NCBI GenBank assembly: GCA_964017195.1
Contig: OZ024888.1
Span: 13,463,701-13,527,700 of the forward strand
Direction: 5' to 3'
Source of the DNA: Siderastrea radians
Lineage: Eukaryota; Cnidaria; Anthozoa; Scleractinia; Rhizangiidae
DNA: 64,000 bases
A program made the position numbers and the translations under genes. A model generated the notes under the pieces. The model was given only the letters and a program-made list of their open reading frames with translations. It was not told the origin of the DNA and did not search any database. Shown piece after piece: positions 24,032 to 36,800 of the stretch (its first letter is position 1; the number at the start of each line of letters is the position of its first letter).

Positions 24032-25339
24032 GGACGGTGTCTCCCTTTGTTACTCGTAGTGAATATATGAAAGACATATATATGAACTGCGGTATTTACT
24101 GTGCATCTCTGGGGTGGTCCGAAATAGTCAAGTTTCTTACGGAATTTGCCTACCAATACAAAGGTATTTTTGCGCGGTTTATGTCTATGTGAAAAAGCAG
24201 ATCGTTCCAAGGGCTATGAGAATCCAAAAAGAAAATTGGCGGTAACCACGCATTTTTGAGGGCAAGGAAAAGCGATCCCGCAGACCTAACCTTGGAGGTG
24301 GTGATCAGCGGCACTTAGTTAAACTGTATACGGCCGAGATAGAGCAAAATGTGGGCACATTCTTTGCATTCCTTTGGACTTCCAACTGGTACGAGTGGTA
24401 CGTGAGCGAAGGCCCTGGTGATGACTTCAAGGTCCGTTTGATGTCCCTGCGGCCGGACATGCGCAGAAGCTTGGTGCGCTCGTGCCTAACTCGTGTCCAT
24501 CCGTGCTCACATGGATCTAATTTTCCGAACCAAATAGAACGGATTTTGCAACTAGAAATATCTGTAGACTTAACCTTCGCAAATCACGTAGCAGTGCTTT
24601 AGAAAAACAAGGGGGCTCGTCAAGTGTACAAGGGACACAGAGAACCGTCAAGAATTCGGAAAGCTAAATTATGCCGAACAATGCAAAAGAGATCCAAGAG
24701 AAAAGGTTTGAAATTTGCACTAAGAAAATATATTCCTCGCTCTTCAGAACTACATTCTCTATGCAAAGTTAAAATTTACAAACTATGGCTCCTTAAATAT
24801 AGTGGTAATAGCTTTTATGGCAAATACTATTTTAAGAAATATACCATTGCAATCCTAACAGACATGTTCCTGTTGCGTTTATAATACAACAAACTTCTTG
24901 CAGTCATGTTGAGTGTTGTCACTTGTTACTGCTTTCACGGTACTGTAAGCAATTGTTCTTCTTTTAAAGAAAATAGTTGGTTAATTTGATATGAGTCTTG
25001 TTTACTGCATAGTTCACTTTAATTTCCATGTTCATGATTCCGTCGCGATTTCCTCTGTTGATACTGGTCCTAAAAGGGTTACTCGCATTCACCATTTCAT
25101 GTTACACACCTACTATTCAATTACTAAACAGTGGTTCTCAACATTAATCGCATCCCCCAACCCATATCTCTTCCAGCACTTCCTAACCTTTAGTTACTGC
25201 TAGTACAGAAATAATTGACCTTAAATTTGGAAAGAAATTGCCATACATTCTTTGTATTTTGAATACCCTTGCTAAGACCTACTTTTCCCCCATCCTCATA
25301 ACCTTTGCAAAAATGCCTTTGTATTAGGAGGCACCGTCC
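24032..25339. mobile_element. TTAA-type MITE, family copy 2, itself interrupted
   Basis: The outer ends GGACGGTGTC and GGCACCGTCC abut TTAA at 24028-24031 and 25340-25343. The left third (to about 24260) and right end (from about 25215) match the MITE family at 54651-55017. The roughly 950 bases between are unrelated and probably a later insertion. That insert contains an open frame (about 24258-24602, with RHLVKLYTAEIEQNVGTFFA) that I do not recognise. Confidence 0.6.
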
Positions 25340-25343
25340 TTAA

Positions 25344-25914
25344 GTAAACTATTTTATAGTTGATATTAATAATAACGTTGGTGCAATAAAAAGATAACGC
25401 GCACTTCTCCACTGGGGTTTGCACCCTGGTGCCTAATGCTGACCACGCTAATGTGGCGTGTCAGGTTCTCCACTGATTCCGAGGCGGTAATTTTGAAGCG
25501 TTGTGTAAGTTTGTGGAGGGGCTAGTTTCCTAAATCCACACGGTATGTGCTATTTGAACAATAGAGTTCTTCTGTCGAAGAACAGAAAGTGATAGGTTGC
25601 CTGAAGAAAATTGATGTTCACCACGCAAATATTGGCCCGAGAACGTAGTTTGAGGGCTTATATGAAGCTTCAACATTAAATTCCGAGGGAACCTATCACA
25701 CATTGGGCCTGAGACAGAAGGAATTTATTGTTTTTATTGTACGACGTTAAATTTTGAGCGAAAGTTGCCAAAAACGGAGGAACACTATCGCGTCATGTGG
25801 TCGATTTCCACCAATAGGAGCACGCCAAAATTTAGCGTTGCACAATTATGGTCTTCAGAACATCATTTTTTTCGACACGTGTCGAGCGTTTGAGCTCGCT
25901 GAAAACACCTTCCT

Positions 25915-25963
<49 letters not shown>

Positions 25964-26300
25964 TATACGCAGTAGTGTAGATAAGACAAAATCCGCTTAA
26001 ATTAACTTAAATTGTGTGGAAATGCTATTTAGGATGGCAGGCACTCACAGGTAATGTTTTGTGATTTTCACTCATTTCGCTTTGGTTAAAAATAGTCATT
26101 TTGAAAGGTCATGCAAATATTATGTTTGGGCTCCTGTGGTTTTTTCAAGGTGATTGTCACACTCTCTTCCGCGCCTCCTGTGGGTTAGGGGAGGAGATCG
26201 CTGGCATTTCAGACAAGTGGAGAAAGAAAATATGTTAATTTCGAACACAGGAAGCCAAAGCTTTAGTTATGAGTGAAGATTTATTAAAACATTTGAAATT
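25344..26300. other. no gene seen; (TA)n microsatellite
   Basis: A TA dinucleotide run of about 45 bases lies at 25917-25962. Nothing else in the stretch suggests a gene. Confidence 0.4.
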
Positions 26301-26304
26301 GTCA

Positions 26305-26740
26305 ATGTTCTTTTCTTGGTATCTGAGGCAGAGGTTCGCTCCCCGAGCGAAAATAAATGTCTTTGTACTTTATGCTCCCAACTAGTTTCAAATTTATGAA
26401 AGGTTGTACAGTTCAGGGAGAGATTGCATGATACCCCCCAACTCCCACGTGATATGTCGGATCCTTTGTAAAACGGGGTGAAATACAATAGGTAAATTCG
26501 GTGTATATTTATTTATTCAATATAGATTTATTCTAGTCTACGGAAATTGTGATTGGATATGGCACATTTCAATAATGATCAGTTTCCTATTTAATGATTA
26601 CACAGGTGAGATTGTGTGCGGGTGAACTGTACAACTGACCCTGCATAATGTCAATGCTGGTTGGGAGCATAAATTAGAAAGCCGCTTACATCTCAGATTC
26701 TCGCTCGGAGAGCGAACCTTTGCCCCAGATAGCAAGTAAG
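26305..26740. repeat. imperfect inverted repeat, MITE-like
   Basis: About 26310-26345 (GAGGTTCGCTCCCCGAGCG) is inverted at about 26690-26735 (CTCGGAGAGCGAACCTTTG). Further inverted words follow inside, such as GTACAGTTC against GAACTGTAC. No target duplication was resolved. Confidence 0.5.
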
Positions 26741-26769
26741 TAAGATATTAACAAAGAAACACTGATAAC

Positions 26770-27270
26770 TGTATTTACTTTTATTGATTTCAACTAAAAA
26801 TTTTGCTACAATGTCTTAATGTCATGAAATGTGGCCCCGCATGGGAAAACAAGGACAAAGGTGCTGACATATTCACAGCACACTTGCACTTTGAAACAAA
26901 AACAAAGGGTCTTAGCACGTTTTTTAAAACGGGTTTCCAGGAGCACACTTCAATAGCAAAGTCTGGTTTCGCAAGACACGCTAACAACAAACGTCAGATA
27001 TTTTCATTGATTTTCAAGTGAAGCTTGATTGAAGCTTAATTTAATGATTTTCAACTAAAGCTTTTGCTACGTGTGATCGTTCATTAAATACTAACTGTGA
27101 CTCTCCATGGAAAAATAGGACAAACGTGCAGACACATTCACAGCACACTTGCACTTTGAAACAGAAGAAATTGATAATATGTCCAGGAGCACACTTTGTT
27201 AACAAAGTCTTTCGTTTCGTAGGACATGCTAACAACAATAAGGCGTGAACAATCGAGCAATGAAGCGTGG
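26770..27270 (+). repeat. two-copy tandem repeat, about 250 bp
   Basis: About 26785-27020 and 27040-27270 share 'ttcacagcacacttgcactt' and 'caactaaa...ttttgctac' in the same order. No coding sequence is supported. Confidence 0.6.
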
Positions 27271-27303
27271 TGAAGTCTAAAACCAGACATGTCGCCCGAG
27301 CAA

Positions 27304-30300
27304 GGGTGTGGACAAAACCTGGGCCTGGGCCCATGGGCCAGCCCGTGGGCTACCCTGTGGGCTACCCTATGGGCTACCCTGTGGGCTACCCTGTGGGCCA
27401 CCCCTCAATGTTTTTTTAATAAAAATAAAAAAATAGTAAACATAAGGGAAAATAAATTAAAAATTAATTTCTTATTAATTTATCAATTATTGATATTTTA
27501 AAAAAAGTTGGTGGCTGTGGTGGATTAATTTATTAATCATGTAGTCAAGCAGAAACATAAAACAAATTAAAACAAAACAAAAGATAAATCACAACCAATG
27601 TGGAATATGCCAAACAGCACAGGAACACATGCTGCGAATTAGTGAAAGGTGTGTTTTTAGAAAAAAAATCAAATATAATACTGTATACCTGCCAACTTTT
27701 CGGAAGTCAAATGTGTGAGATTTTCATATGGCTATTAGCCGAACTTTCTAAAAAATTGTGAGGACCTTAGCCTGCATAGTTGGCGGTCACTTTGTCTGCG
27801 AAGGTAAAGTTTTGGTGGCGGAGCCGCCATGAGCGGCATCCCGGCTCCGACGCTCAAACTTCGTGCAAACAATCCCGCTAGCTACGCAGGCTATGAATAC
27901 TCTGAGCACTACAGTACCAGTGTTCAGACATTTGTTGCCGAAGATTCCCGAAGAGGTTCCGATAATTTCCGAAGATTTAATACCAAATGTCGCAGTACGA
28001 AGCTCGAAACCTTGGCGTGATCTTGTAAGCATCTTATTGAGGACACACACGCAACATTTAGCGCCGTTCACAGCTGAACTATTTTGTTTCGAAAGTGAAC
28101 TCCATTTTTCACGCAATGGTGAGTCAGGAGTGAGAAATTGTTCTTTACGCGTGTGATCGCTTGTACATGGTCAGTGCACATGCCACGTTGTGGTTTTGTT
28201 GATAGTACCCCGGGGTACAGAATAACTTTGACACAACATAATACTGACACGGCATTTCTCTGTATGGTTTTTGGCCTCTTTGCCCTAAGACAGGGTATCT
28301 GATTTTAGGGAAGTCTGCCCCATCAAAACGGGGTCTGAATCTGCCTCAAACAGGGTCTTAAATAAAGGATTTTCCCTACACCAAGCTCACAAACAATTGT
28401 TTTGGGGGATGTGCCCCCTTGCGGTTTCACAGCACGTTTTCTTCCTGGGATCCCAACAGATGAGTTCATGCTGTCTTTGTTTTGCATGTTAGCCGTAAAC
28501 AGCACTCGTGTTTGTCACATATGTAAAAAGTCGATTTATCCCTTTGTAGACATAAATAGATGGTCAAAAATGACTAAGTGACTTATGGTGTTCTTACATA
28601 GTTGTCTTGAGATCTGCAGTGTTCTGCCTTATGTCCACGGGGAACAAAACAATCTTGACACCAATATGTTATCCGGACTGCTTGAAACATAATAGCACGC
28701 ACTTGGTTTGCATCGGACAAACTTGGAAAAGCTCCCCAGTAATTTTCCGAATGGATTCACCTTGCTTGTCTGAGGACGTTTCGTAAGCCAGTGTTGTTAG
28801 GGGATACTCTTCACCGAGTCAACACTGGTCAGAGTATAAACTTAGTTTGGAATTTTGGAACTTTAGTCGGCTTATGTAATGGCCAGATAGAAAAGCTGGA
28901 CTGGACTCTGGACTGGACTTTGGACTGGACTCTGGACTGGACTCTGGACTGGACTTTGGACTGACTTTTATTGACTTGAAATGAACTTAATATTTTACTA
29001 ATTAGTTAATAAAGTGAAAAATTTTTTCTGCATGAATATTTTTTCGGGACTAATTTGCAATATATATTTTTTTGCTTTGTGCCGTTATGCACGATTTTTA
29101 TTTCTTCTGTAAAAGTTGTGCAGGAATTTTTTTTCGTATTTGCCCCCACCCCCCTCTTCCAAAAAAAATTAAAATAAAACAAAATGGTCCATCCCTTAAA
29201 TAAAAACAACTCAATTTAATTATGAACCAGTTTTTAGAAACATTTTAACAATTTGCCAGAAAACCCATGCTCCTCCACGATAGCACGCAGCTCGCGCGAT
29301 ATAATTTTCGATCTGCGTGGAGCCTGTTAGTGAGTAAAAGACCTATTGTTTTCTTTTCTGGCTTGAAAAGTGTTGACAGATTGAAACCGGGGAGTAGAAG
29401 AACCGATTACTGCGCGGGTTACAAAATAAAGAAATAAACTGGGGAAACATTCGATCACAGATATAAAAGGGTGTGGGAAGGCCTGCACGACTCCTACTTC
29501 ACGTCTTTGTAAGTCGCGCCTTAGATCACTCGGTCTTTCGACCAATTTAGATTCTTGTATTTTTGTAGTGGGTTAAGTCTGGAGGATTTTTAAATGGAGA
29601 CTGAATAGAGCCGTTAAAATTAAGGCGTCACATTTCAAGGACTGTTACTGTATAAAGGTCATATCTGCTATTTGTATGATGGCCTCCTACGGGTTTACTC
29701 CGCAATTGAAGCAACAACTTCAATTTCTTGACGCGATGGGTCTATAGATCACACTCCGTGATGCGAAAGCCTACATCCTGCAACAGAATTTTTAAGACAA
29801 TATTAGCCGGGCCCGGCGCTACAAACAAAGAAACTCGTCAAGTTGCAGATAATATTTCGGATCCTTTATTGTCAGAAATTTAAGCATTAGAGGCTGAAAA
29901 ACCTATCAAGTCCGTAAACGAGCCAAATTCAACAATCAACTATGCCAAGATTGGCATTAAAAAGTCGCTTTACAGACGATCAAAGGTCAAAATATTACAA
30001 ACAGGCGTAGAGCCGTAGGAGGCCATCATACAAATAGCAGATATGACCTATATACAGTAACAGTCCTTGAAATGTGACGCGTTAATTTTAACGGCTCTAT
30101 TCAGTCTACAAAAATACAAGAAGATAAATTGGTCGAAAGACCGAGTGATCTAAGGCGCGACTTACAAAGACGTGAAGTAGGAGTCGTGCAGGCCTTCCCA
30201 CACCCTTTTATATCTGTGATCGAATGTTTCCCCAGTTTATTTCTTTATTTTGTAACCCGCGCAGTAATCGGTTCTTCTACTCCCCGGTTTCAATCTGTCA

Positions 30301-31973
30301 ACACTTTTCAAGCCAGAAAAGAAAACAATAGGTCTTTTACTCACTAACAGGCTCCACGCAGATCGAAAATTATATCGCGCGAGCTGCGCGCTATCGTAGA
30401 GGAGGGTGGGTTTTCTGGTAAATTGTTAAAATGTTTCTAAAAACTGGTTCATATTAAATTAAATTGAGTTGTTTTTATTTAAGGGATGGACCATTTTGTT
30501 TTATTTTAATTTTTGTTTGGAAGAGGGGGGTGGGGGCAAATACGAAAAAAAATTCCTGCACAACTTTTACAGAAGAAATATAAATCGTGTATAACGGCAC
30601 AAAGCACAAAAAAAATATTGCAAATTAGTCCCGAAAAAATATTCATGCAGAAAAAAAATTTTCACTTTATTTTTTATTATTAACTAATTAGTAAAATATT
30701 AAGTTCATTTCAAGTCAATAAAAGTCAGTCCAAAGTCCAGTCCAGAGTCCAGTCCAGAGTCCAGTCCAGCTTTTCTATCTGGCCATTGCAAATTAGTCCC
30801 GAAAAAATATTCATGCAGAAAAAATTTTTCACTTTATTAACTAATTAGTAAAATATTAAGTTCATTTCAAGTCAATAAAAGTCAGTCCAAAGTCCAGTCC
30901 AGAGTCCAGTCCAGAGTCCAGTCCAAAGTCCAGTCCAGAGTCCAGTCCAGCTTTTCTATCTGGCCTTATGTAATGACTCTTGAAGAGGCGTACATGCGTG
31001 TGTGTGTGCGTGTGTTGCATCAGGAGTGGTAAGGAGGGGGTGTCACACATCATACTTCACGAGTTAAATTCGGCAATGAGGCTTTCCGGTAATGTCTCAT
31101 CCACAATGTCTAGACCAATTTGCAACAAAGTTAAGTTGTGCCAATGTTTCGATAGTCAGCTTTGCGCTTCGCGGTTCAGTCAAAGCTCTCCTTGATCCTC
31201 CTTGCGACCACTCTTGTAAGCGACCAGCTCTAGTTCAACGATGCAGGCCGACAACCGCCCTGCAAAAGCATGCGAGAGGAACCTTACCTCTGATGGGGGA
31301 GTTGCATAAAACGAAACGTCCGGTGTACCTTCTAACACCAGACAGTCAGTCTAAAAAAGTCACTATGTTAATGACTGACGTTAGCAGTTGTGTCACTCGT
31401 TGTCGCGGCTTCGGCCGCTCATGGCGGCTCCGCCACCAAAACTTTACCTTTACAGACAATACCACCAGCTATGCAGGCTAAAGTCGTCACAATTTTTTAG
31501 AACATTTGGCTAATATCCATATGAAAATCTCACGCATATGACTTCCGAAAAGTTGGCAGGTATACAGCATATATTTGATTTTTTTTTCTAAAAACACACC
31601 TTTCACTAATTCGCAGCATGTGTTCCTGTGCTGTTTGGCACTGATTCCACAGAGAAAAATTGGCTTCGAATAAACACGTAGCTCGGATTCCTTGCATTGT
31701 TTGGTTGTGATTTCTCTTTTGTTTTGTTTTAATTTGTTTTATGTTTCTGCTTGACTACATAATTAGTAAATTAATCCACCACAGCCACCAACTTTTTTAA
31801 AAATATCAGTAATTGATAAATTAATAACAAATTTATTTTTAATTTATTTTTTCTTATGTTTATTATTTTTTATTTTTATCGAAAAAAAATAATTTTGGGG
31901 GGGCCCACAGGGTAGCCCATAGGGTAGCCCATAAATTAGCCCATGGGCCTGGGTCCAGGTTTTGTCCACACCC
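27304..31973. mobile_element. foldback DNA transposon, MULE-like, interrupted by another
   Basis: Terminal inverted repeats of about 540 bp (27304-27840 and 31414-31973) start GGGTGTGGACAAAACCTGG. The flanks are CCCGAGCAA (27295-27303) and CCCGAGCAG (31974-31982), a 9-base duplication with one mismatch, as expected for Mutator-like elements. Each TIR contains GTGGGCTACCCT-type tandem words near its end. Without the inner element (28881-30965 and its duplication) it would be about 2.6 kb. I see no transposase; the open frames in the arms are simply shared repeat sequence. Confidence 0.75.
28881..30965. mobile_element. inner foldback element, MULE-like, 9-bp TSD
   Basis: Begins GGCCAGATAGAAAAGC and ends with its inverse. 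It is flanked by a perfect 9-base direct repeat TTATGTAAT (28872-28880 and 30966-30974). The left arm (28881-29691) and right arm (30013-30965) are near-identical inverted copies: a 72-codon frame in each (29327-29545 minus, 30129-30347 plus) translates identically. The right arm carries an extra tandem copy of about 168 bp (30618-30785). The arms contain GGACT-rich tandem words (CTGGACTCTGGACTGG). The 321-bp centre has no gene. It is a non-autonomous element inserted in the outer foldback. Confidence 0.85.
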
Positions 31974-31982
31974 CCCGAGCAG

Positions 31983-32674
31983 TGCACTTGAGGCAACTTT
32001 TCGCAGCGACCTTTCCTTGCGACCTGTCGCCAGTGTTTCTCGACCTTTACATTCGTGTGATGTTGACATACGCTGTAAAGCGAAACAAACGTGATAGCTT
32101 CGTAATCCCAAAGAAAAGCGCTCGCAATTTTTCAAAAATAGCTGCACAAAAGTGTTTTACAAAGAATACAGAAACTCATTTGTAAAGTATATAGTCCACC
32201 CATAGTACATAGCTGGATAAGCGTTGTTATGAGGTTTCATAACAAAGTAAGTCCGGGAAATAAGTGGACACTAAAAACACTGCGGTGAAAAATTAAACAT
32301 ATGCCTCCGATTAGCAAACTGATCCACGCAAATTAAACAAAAAAGACAGGGACTTTGTCTTTTCTTATGAGCTGGTTAACTGGTGAATTTTTTTTGTTGC
32401 CAATATAATATCTGTGCCAAACACTGAGTTTGATCATTACTTTTTTTACAGTGTACTTTCATTGAGCGACACTGTACATAATCTGGTTGTCAAAAGTGGA
32501 ATCAACTAATTAATTAGCCAGATCACTACTTATTTCAGCTCCATTGCAAAATATACTCACGAAATTTATCTCGCTCAGTTGCCAAACTTGTGACTTACCC
32601 CAGTTAAAACTTTAATTTCATTGTTACCTAGCACTCGATAACGTAAAGGGTTTTCTTCATTTTGTGGGCTAAAA
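31983..32674. other. no gene seen
   Basis: Unique-looking AT-rich sequence with only short open frames and no repeat shared within the window. Confidence 0.35.
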
Positions 32675-33302
32675 GCTGTGGTCTCACTACAGACTTTTTA
32701 CCACGATGACTTGTTGACAGCTTGTGACCGATTTTCCCTAGGTAATTTTATTACCTCGGGAAAATTTCATTGTCTGGAGCTTGGATATGTCTCAGTCGAG
32801 AACAATAGCATTTCCCATGACAGTTACTCCAAAGCGATAGCTAGGGGAAATTTAAATCCCTGGGTAGCTAACCAATAGACGCTCGTCGGCGAAAGTCTTG
32901 ATGAAAGAACCGGACATATATCACGTCCTGAGAGTAATTTTTGAAAAGCGGCACGTGTCGTTTAAGGTAATTTTGCCGCCTGTGTAAAGCCAAAAGACGA
33001 TGTCGCAATTCAGAGGAAGATTGTAAGTATCTTTTTATCCGAGATTGGAAATTTCACTTTAGTTTTAAGCGCCATTTAGAATTGGTTTTTTGACTGAGCA
33101 ATTGTTTGGAGGTACTTGTTACAACGGCAGGACTCTCTCGGCGCGAGACAACCTCAGGGTCGATTTCAGTAGTGTGACCTTTCCAGATTTTGTAATCTAG
33201 GTTAAATGAACCCCGTGATGAATTTACCTCAAGAAATTTTGGATGAATTGGCCCTAGGTAAATCGGTTTTACCCAGGTAAAAGTCTGTAGTGTGACCACG
33301 GC
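32675..33302. mobile_element. MITE-like inverted-repeat element
   Basis: The left end GCTGTGGTCTCACTACAGAC and the right end read inwards (GCCGTGGTCACACTACAGAC) match, followed by TTTTACC and further TAGGTAA words on both sides. Near the middle (about 33000), ATGTCGCAATTCAGAGGAAG opens a mini-frame that ends at a GTAAGTATC donor. This looks like a first exon left from a larger parent. The target duplication was not resolved. Confidence 0.6.
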
Positions 33303-33870
33303 GATTGTTTTGCTGTACGTTATTGTTTCAAAATGTTTTGTTTACTGTGTTTCACGTCATCCGTGAGTTTCACAGGTTCTTACACCATGATGAAGCCACG
33401 AAAAGCGTTGACAAAGGCTCCTTTGAAAGCATATCTACGTCAAACGGCCAAGGAGGGAAACCATAAGTTTTATGCGTTTCTTTAAGTCGGCCTTTAAGCT
33501 ATCATTTGACAGCATTTGGAGTTCTCATTTGACCTTTGTTCACCATAAAATTTGATTTAATTTAATGTACAATCATCTCTACGTGCAAGTAAGAAGCACG
33601 TGTCTTTCATTTCAAAAATTAATATAGTATCATAATACAATTTTATTTTTTCCAAATGGCTAAATTCACTAAAGACGGCCATAAACAGTTCTAAAAGTAA
33701 CGTTGGCATTTATTAACCAGCAACTGTAGAAATCCAAAAATGGAATACGAAACTCACGTTTGAGATACATTCCTTTCTTCTTAGACAATCTACTAAAGAA
33801 AATGTCCTTAATTAAGAGCTAGACATTTAAGAGAAATGTTTTTACATTTGAAAGGTACTGGATTAACATA
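33303..33870. other. no gene seen
   Basis: AT-rich spacer between two transposable elements. Confidence 0.35.
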
Positions 33871-33874
33871 TTAA

Positions 33875-36800
33875 GTGGCTGTCTCCCTAAGATCCTCATA
33901 ACCCAAATTGGTCACAAAATAGATTTCCTTCAAATCTTGTATGTGAATTGTACTTTGTCTGGGTACTTTAAAAACACTTTTCGTTTTGGGCTCTAAGTGC
34001 TTTCTTCGACAGTTTACAAGCGGGGTCCCCTGGTGGACAAAAATGCACATTTTATTGGTACAAAAATGCCAATTTTCAATAACTTTGGTAACTCCTCACA
34101 ACGCTTAAAATTTGATGCAGGACAAAATTGTACTGTTGGTTGATAAGTACAGCTCTTCCTTATCCTACAGTGTTACTGACATTTCCATGTAGTTGTTTTG
34201 AAAAGTTAAAACAGTTCCTTTTAACAACCCAGTTTAACAGCTTGTAAAAAAGTAGGAAAAATGGGTAAACAAAAATACATGTTAACAAAAAGTGAGACCT
34301 CGTCTAGCAAATTCCTTGCAGTCATGGAAAGTTAAAGACTTGGTCTTAATTATAATAAAATAAAATCGTGCGGCCAGACGGTTTAAAGAATGTGGCGCCG
34401 CTTTGAAACACCAGTATTTCTTAATTATGCAAATTACGAACCACAACCTATGCGTGGAATTTAAGAGCAACTGTGATGCGAACAATGCTCCCTTTCATCA
34501 GGAAAACACGAAAATAGTTTCAAACTACAGCAGGACACAAATGTAAACTGGTAACATTTCGCATATAGCTTTAATTAAAATGTACAGCATTCAAATAGCT
34601 TATTAACTATGTTCAATTCACAAGATAAACAAGTTATGAAGTACATGCCACTCGATGATTGCTAATTGCGCTTGACAAAACAACGTTGATCTAGAACTAT
34701 TAATCTGAGAATAAATCAATAAAAGCAAGTCATATTGCCTATATCACAGCCTGTGTTTTGCAAACTTATTTAGCGAACACTTAGTGCCTTGCAAAACAAT
34801 GAAATCAACGAAGGGCATCTTGTTCTGTTTACATTTGCACCCATTACCTCAATTATTCTGTCATCTTGGATCAAATATAGATCCGTACATTTCAGAGATC
34901 ATCTTAGAAGCGTCAAAACAGTTGGTTTTGGGAAAATTCTTTGTTCAAAAGCCTTCATTTAGACCAAGCTTTCCATGTATTACTTCTCTCGTGTTAAATT
35001 TTTCAGGCAGTAGCCGCTGACCAGTAGCTAATGTCAACAAAAAGACGTGTTGCACTCCGTTTCTATTTGAATGTATGATCGCTCACCAATGAAGGGTGAA
35101 TTCATTTGAAAATAAGGGCTGGAGCTCATGAGGGAAAATTAAAAATTCAAATTTTTGCCCTTAATTTAGAGCTGTAAGCACAAAAACACAGTGTGTGACG
35201 TGGTTGCTTTTTTTTTTGTATTTTTAGCAAGGTGAAATAACGTGATAACTCGGACTTTTGGGGAGCATCTTAACATGTTTGAAAATAAACTCTTAGTTTC
35301 ATCCAAGCTGTTAAATTCTGGAATCTGACCCTGGCGAAACGTCAGTATAGCAAAAATATTACTACTTGATAGAAATATCCTCCGTTGAATACATTCTGTT
35401 TGGTAAAACAGTTGTGGGAGCTTGGTCCATGACGACTCAATGGTTATGATCCAGTTTGCAGTATGTAGCCCCCAGAACCACCTGATCGTGGGGTACTGCT
35501 CTACCAAATGTGAACCTACGATACCCCAAAAAACGTCTTGCTTTTGAAATTTCGCCCCGACTTGGTTTTACTGCACTTTCTCTAGATTAGCAGTATACGG
35601 CCAAACATAGTGAATGTCACTCCCGGAGGGCATGTACTTAAACGCCGGAACGCCGGAATGCCGTAATGCTAAAACCCCGAACGCCGGAATACTTAAACCC
35701 GGAACGCCGGAATTCTTAAACCCTGAACACCGGAATACTTAAACCCGAAATGCCGGAATACTTCAACTCTAAATGACGATTTAATATACACAAGATCGCT
35801 GAAAAGACAAGCAATTAGGGTTAAGCCACGCTACCGCATTATTAACGTTACCTTCTAACTCCCGCCAAAACCATTCTCCTCACTATCCCCTCCCCAACCC
35901 CCTGCCTTACGTTTTCCGGCCAACCATAATTATTATAATTTATTTGATTGCTGGGCTGTTTCGCGCTGGCATCAACATGGAGGACTCTACAGCAAGGTAA
36001 ACGTATGTACCTGAGATTTTCTCTTTGACTTAAAGCGTTTAAAGTAACATTTACAAAGTGATAAACTGTTACTCCCTTCCTTTAGTCCCAGCCAAAGTCC
36101 AGAGAAAAAGAGGTAAGACACTGAATCTTCACTAACCTGCGGGCAGGTTTTGGCGGGAGTCAGAAGGTAACGTTAATAATGTAGCGTTTCTTAACCTTAA
36201 TTGTTCGTCTTTTCAGCGATCTTTTGTATATTAAATCGTCATTTAGAGTTGAAGTATTCTAGCGTTCCGGGTTTTAGTATTCAGGCGTTCCAGGTTTAAG
36301 TATTCCGGCGTTTCGGCGTTCCGGCGTTCCGGCGTTCCGGGTTTAAGTACATGTCCTTCCGGAGTTGATCACAGACTAGCCAGCTGGGTAGTATGAGAAC
36401 CAGGCTTAATCAGTGGAAGTTACAAGTATCCTCAGATTTTTGCTAGGGATTGAATAGCGGGTGAGATACTCGAGCTCGCGCAAAAATTACTCGAGCTCTA
36501 CTATAATTTCTTTCTCTACTAGACTACTGTTAATCTAACTGTACTGTAGACGCCCTTTACCTAGAACAGAAACTCGTTTCCTCTTGAATACTGTTTCCAG
36601 TCATTTACTACTGTCATTGCCGAAGGAATTTTTGATTTCCTTGAAACCCTGCTTTATTTTAATAAATTAACCCTATAATGGGGGAGGGGGGGGGGGAGTG
36701 CACGGACTCTACCTTTGGGGACTTGAAACTTTTCTATTCTTTTTTAATGTGTGAATAGGCACCGCCAAAATTTTATTGAAAAAATTAGTTGGGAGCAAAT

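Noticed and set aside
27289..27501. Open frame with repeated WATLWATL residues
   Set aside because: Produced by the tandem GTGGGCTACCCT words in the foldback TIR.
29327..30347. Identical 72-codon open frames on opposite strands
   Set aside because: They are the same stretch of the inner foldback's inverted arms; no start context, domain or splice signal supports a gene.
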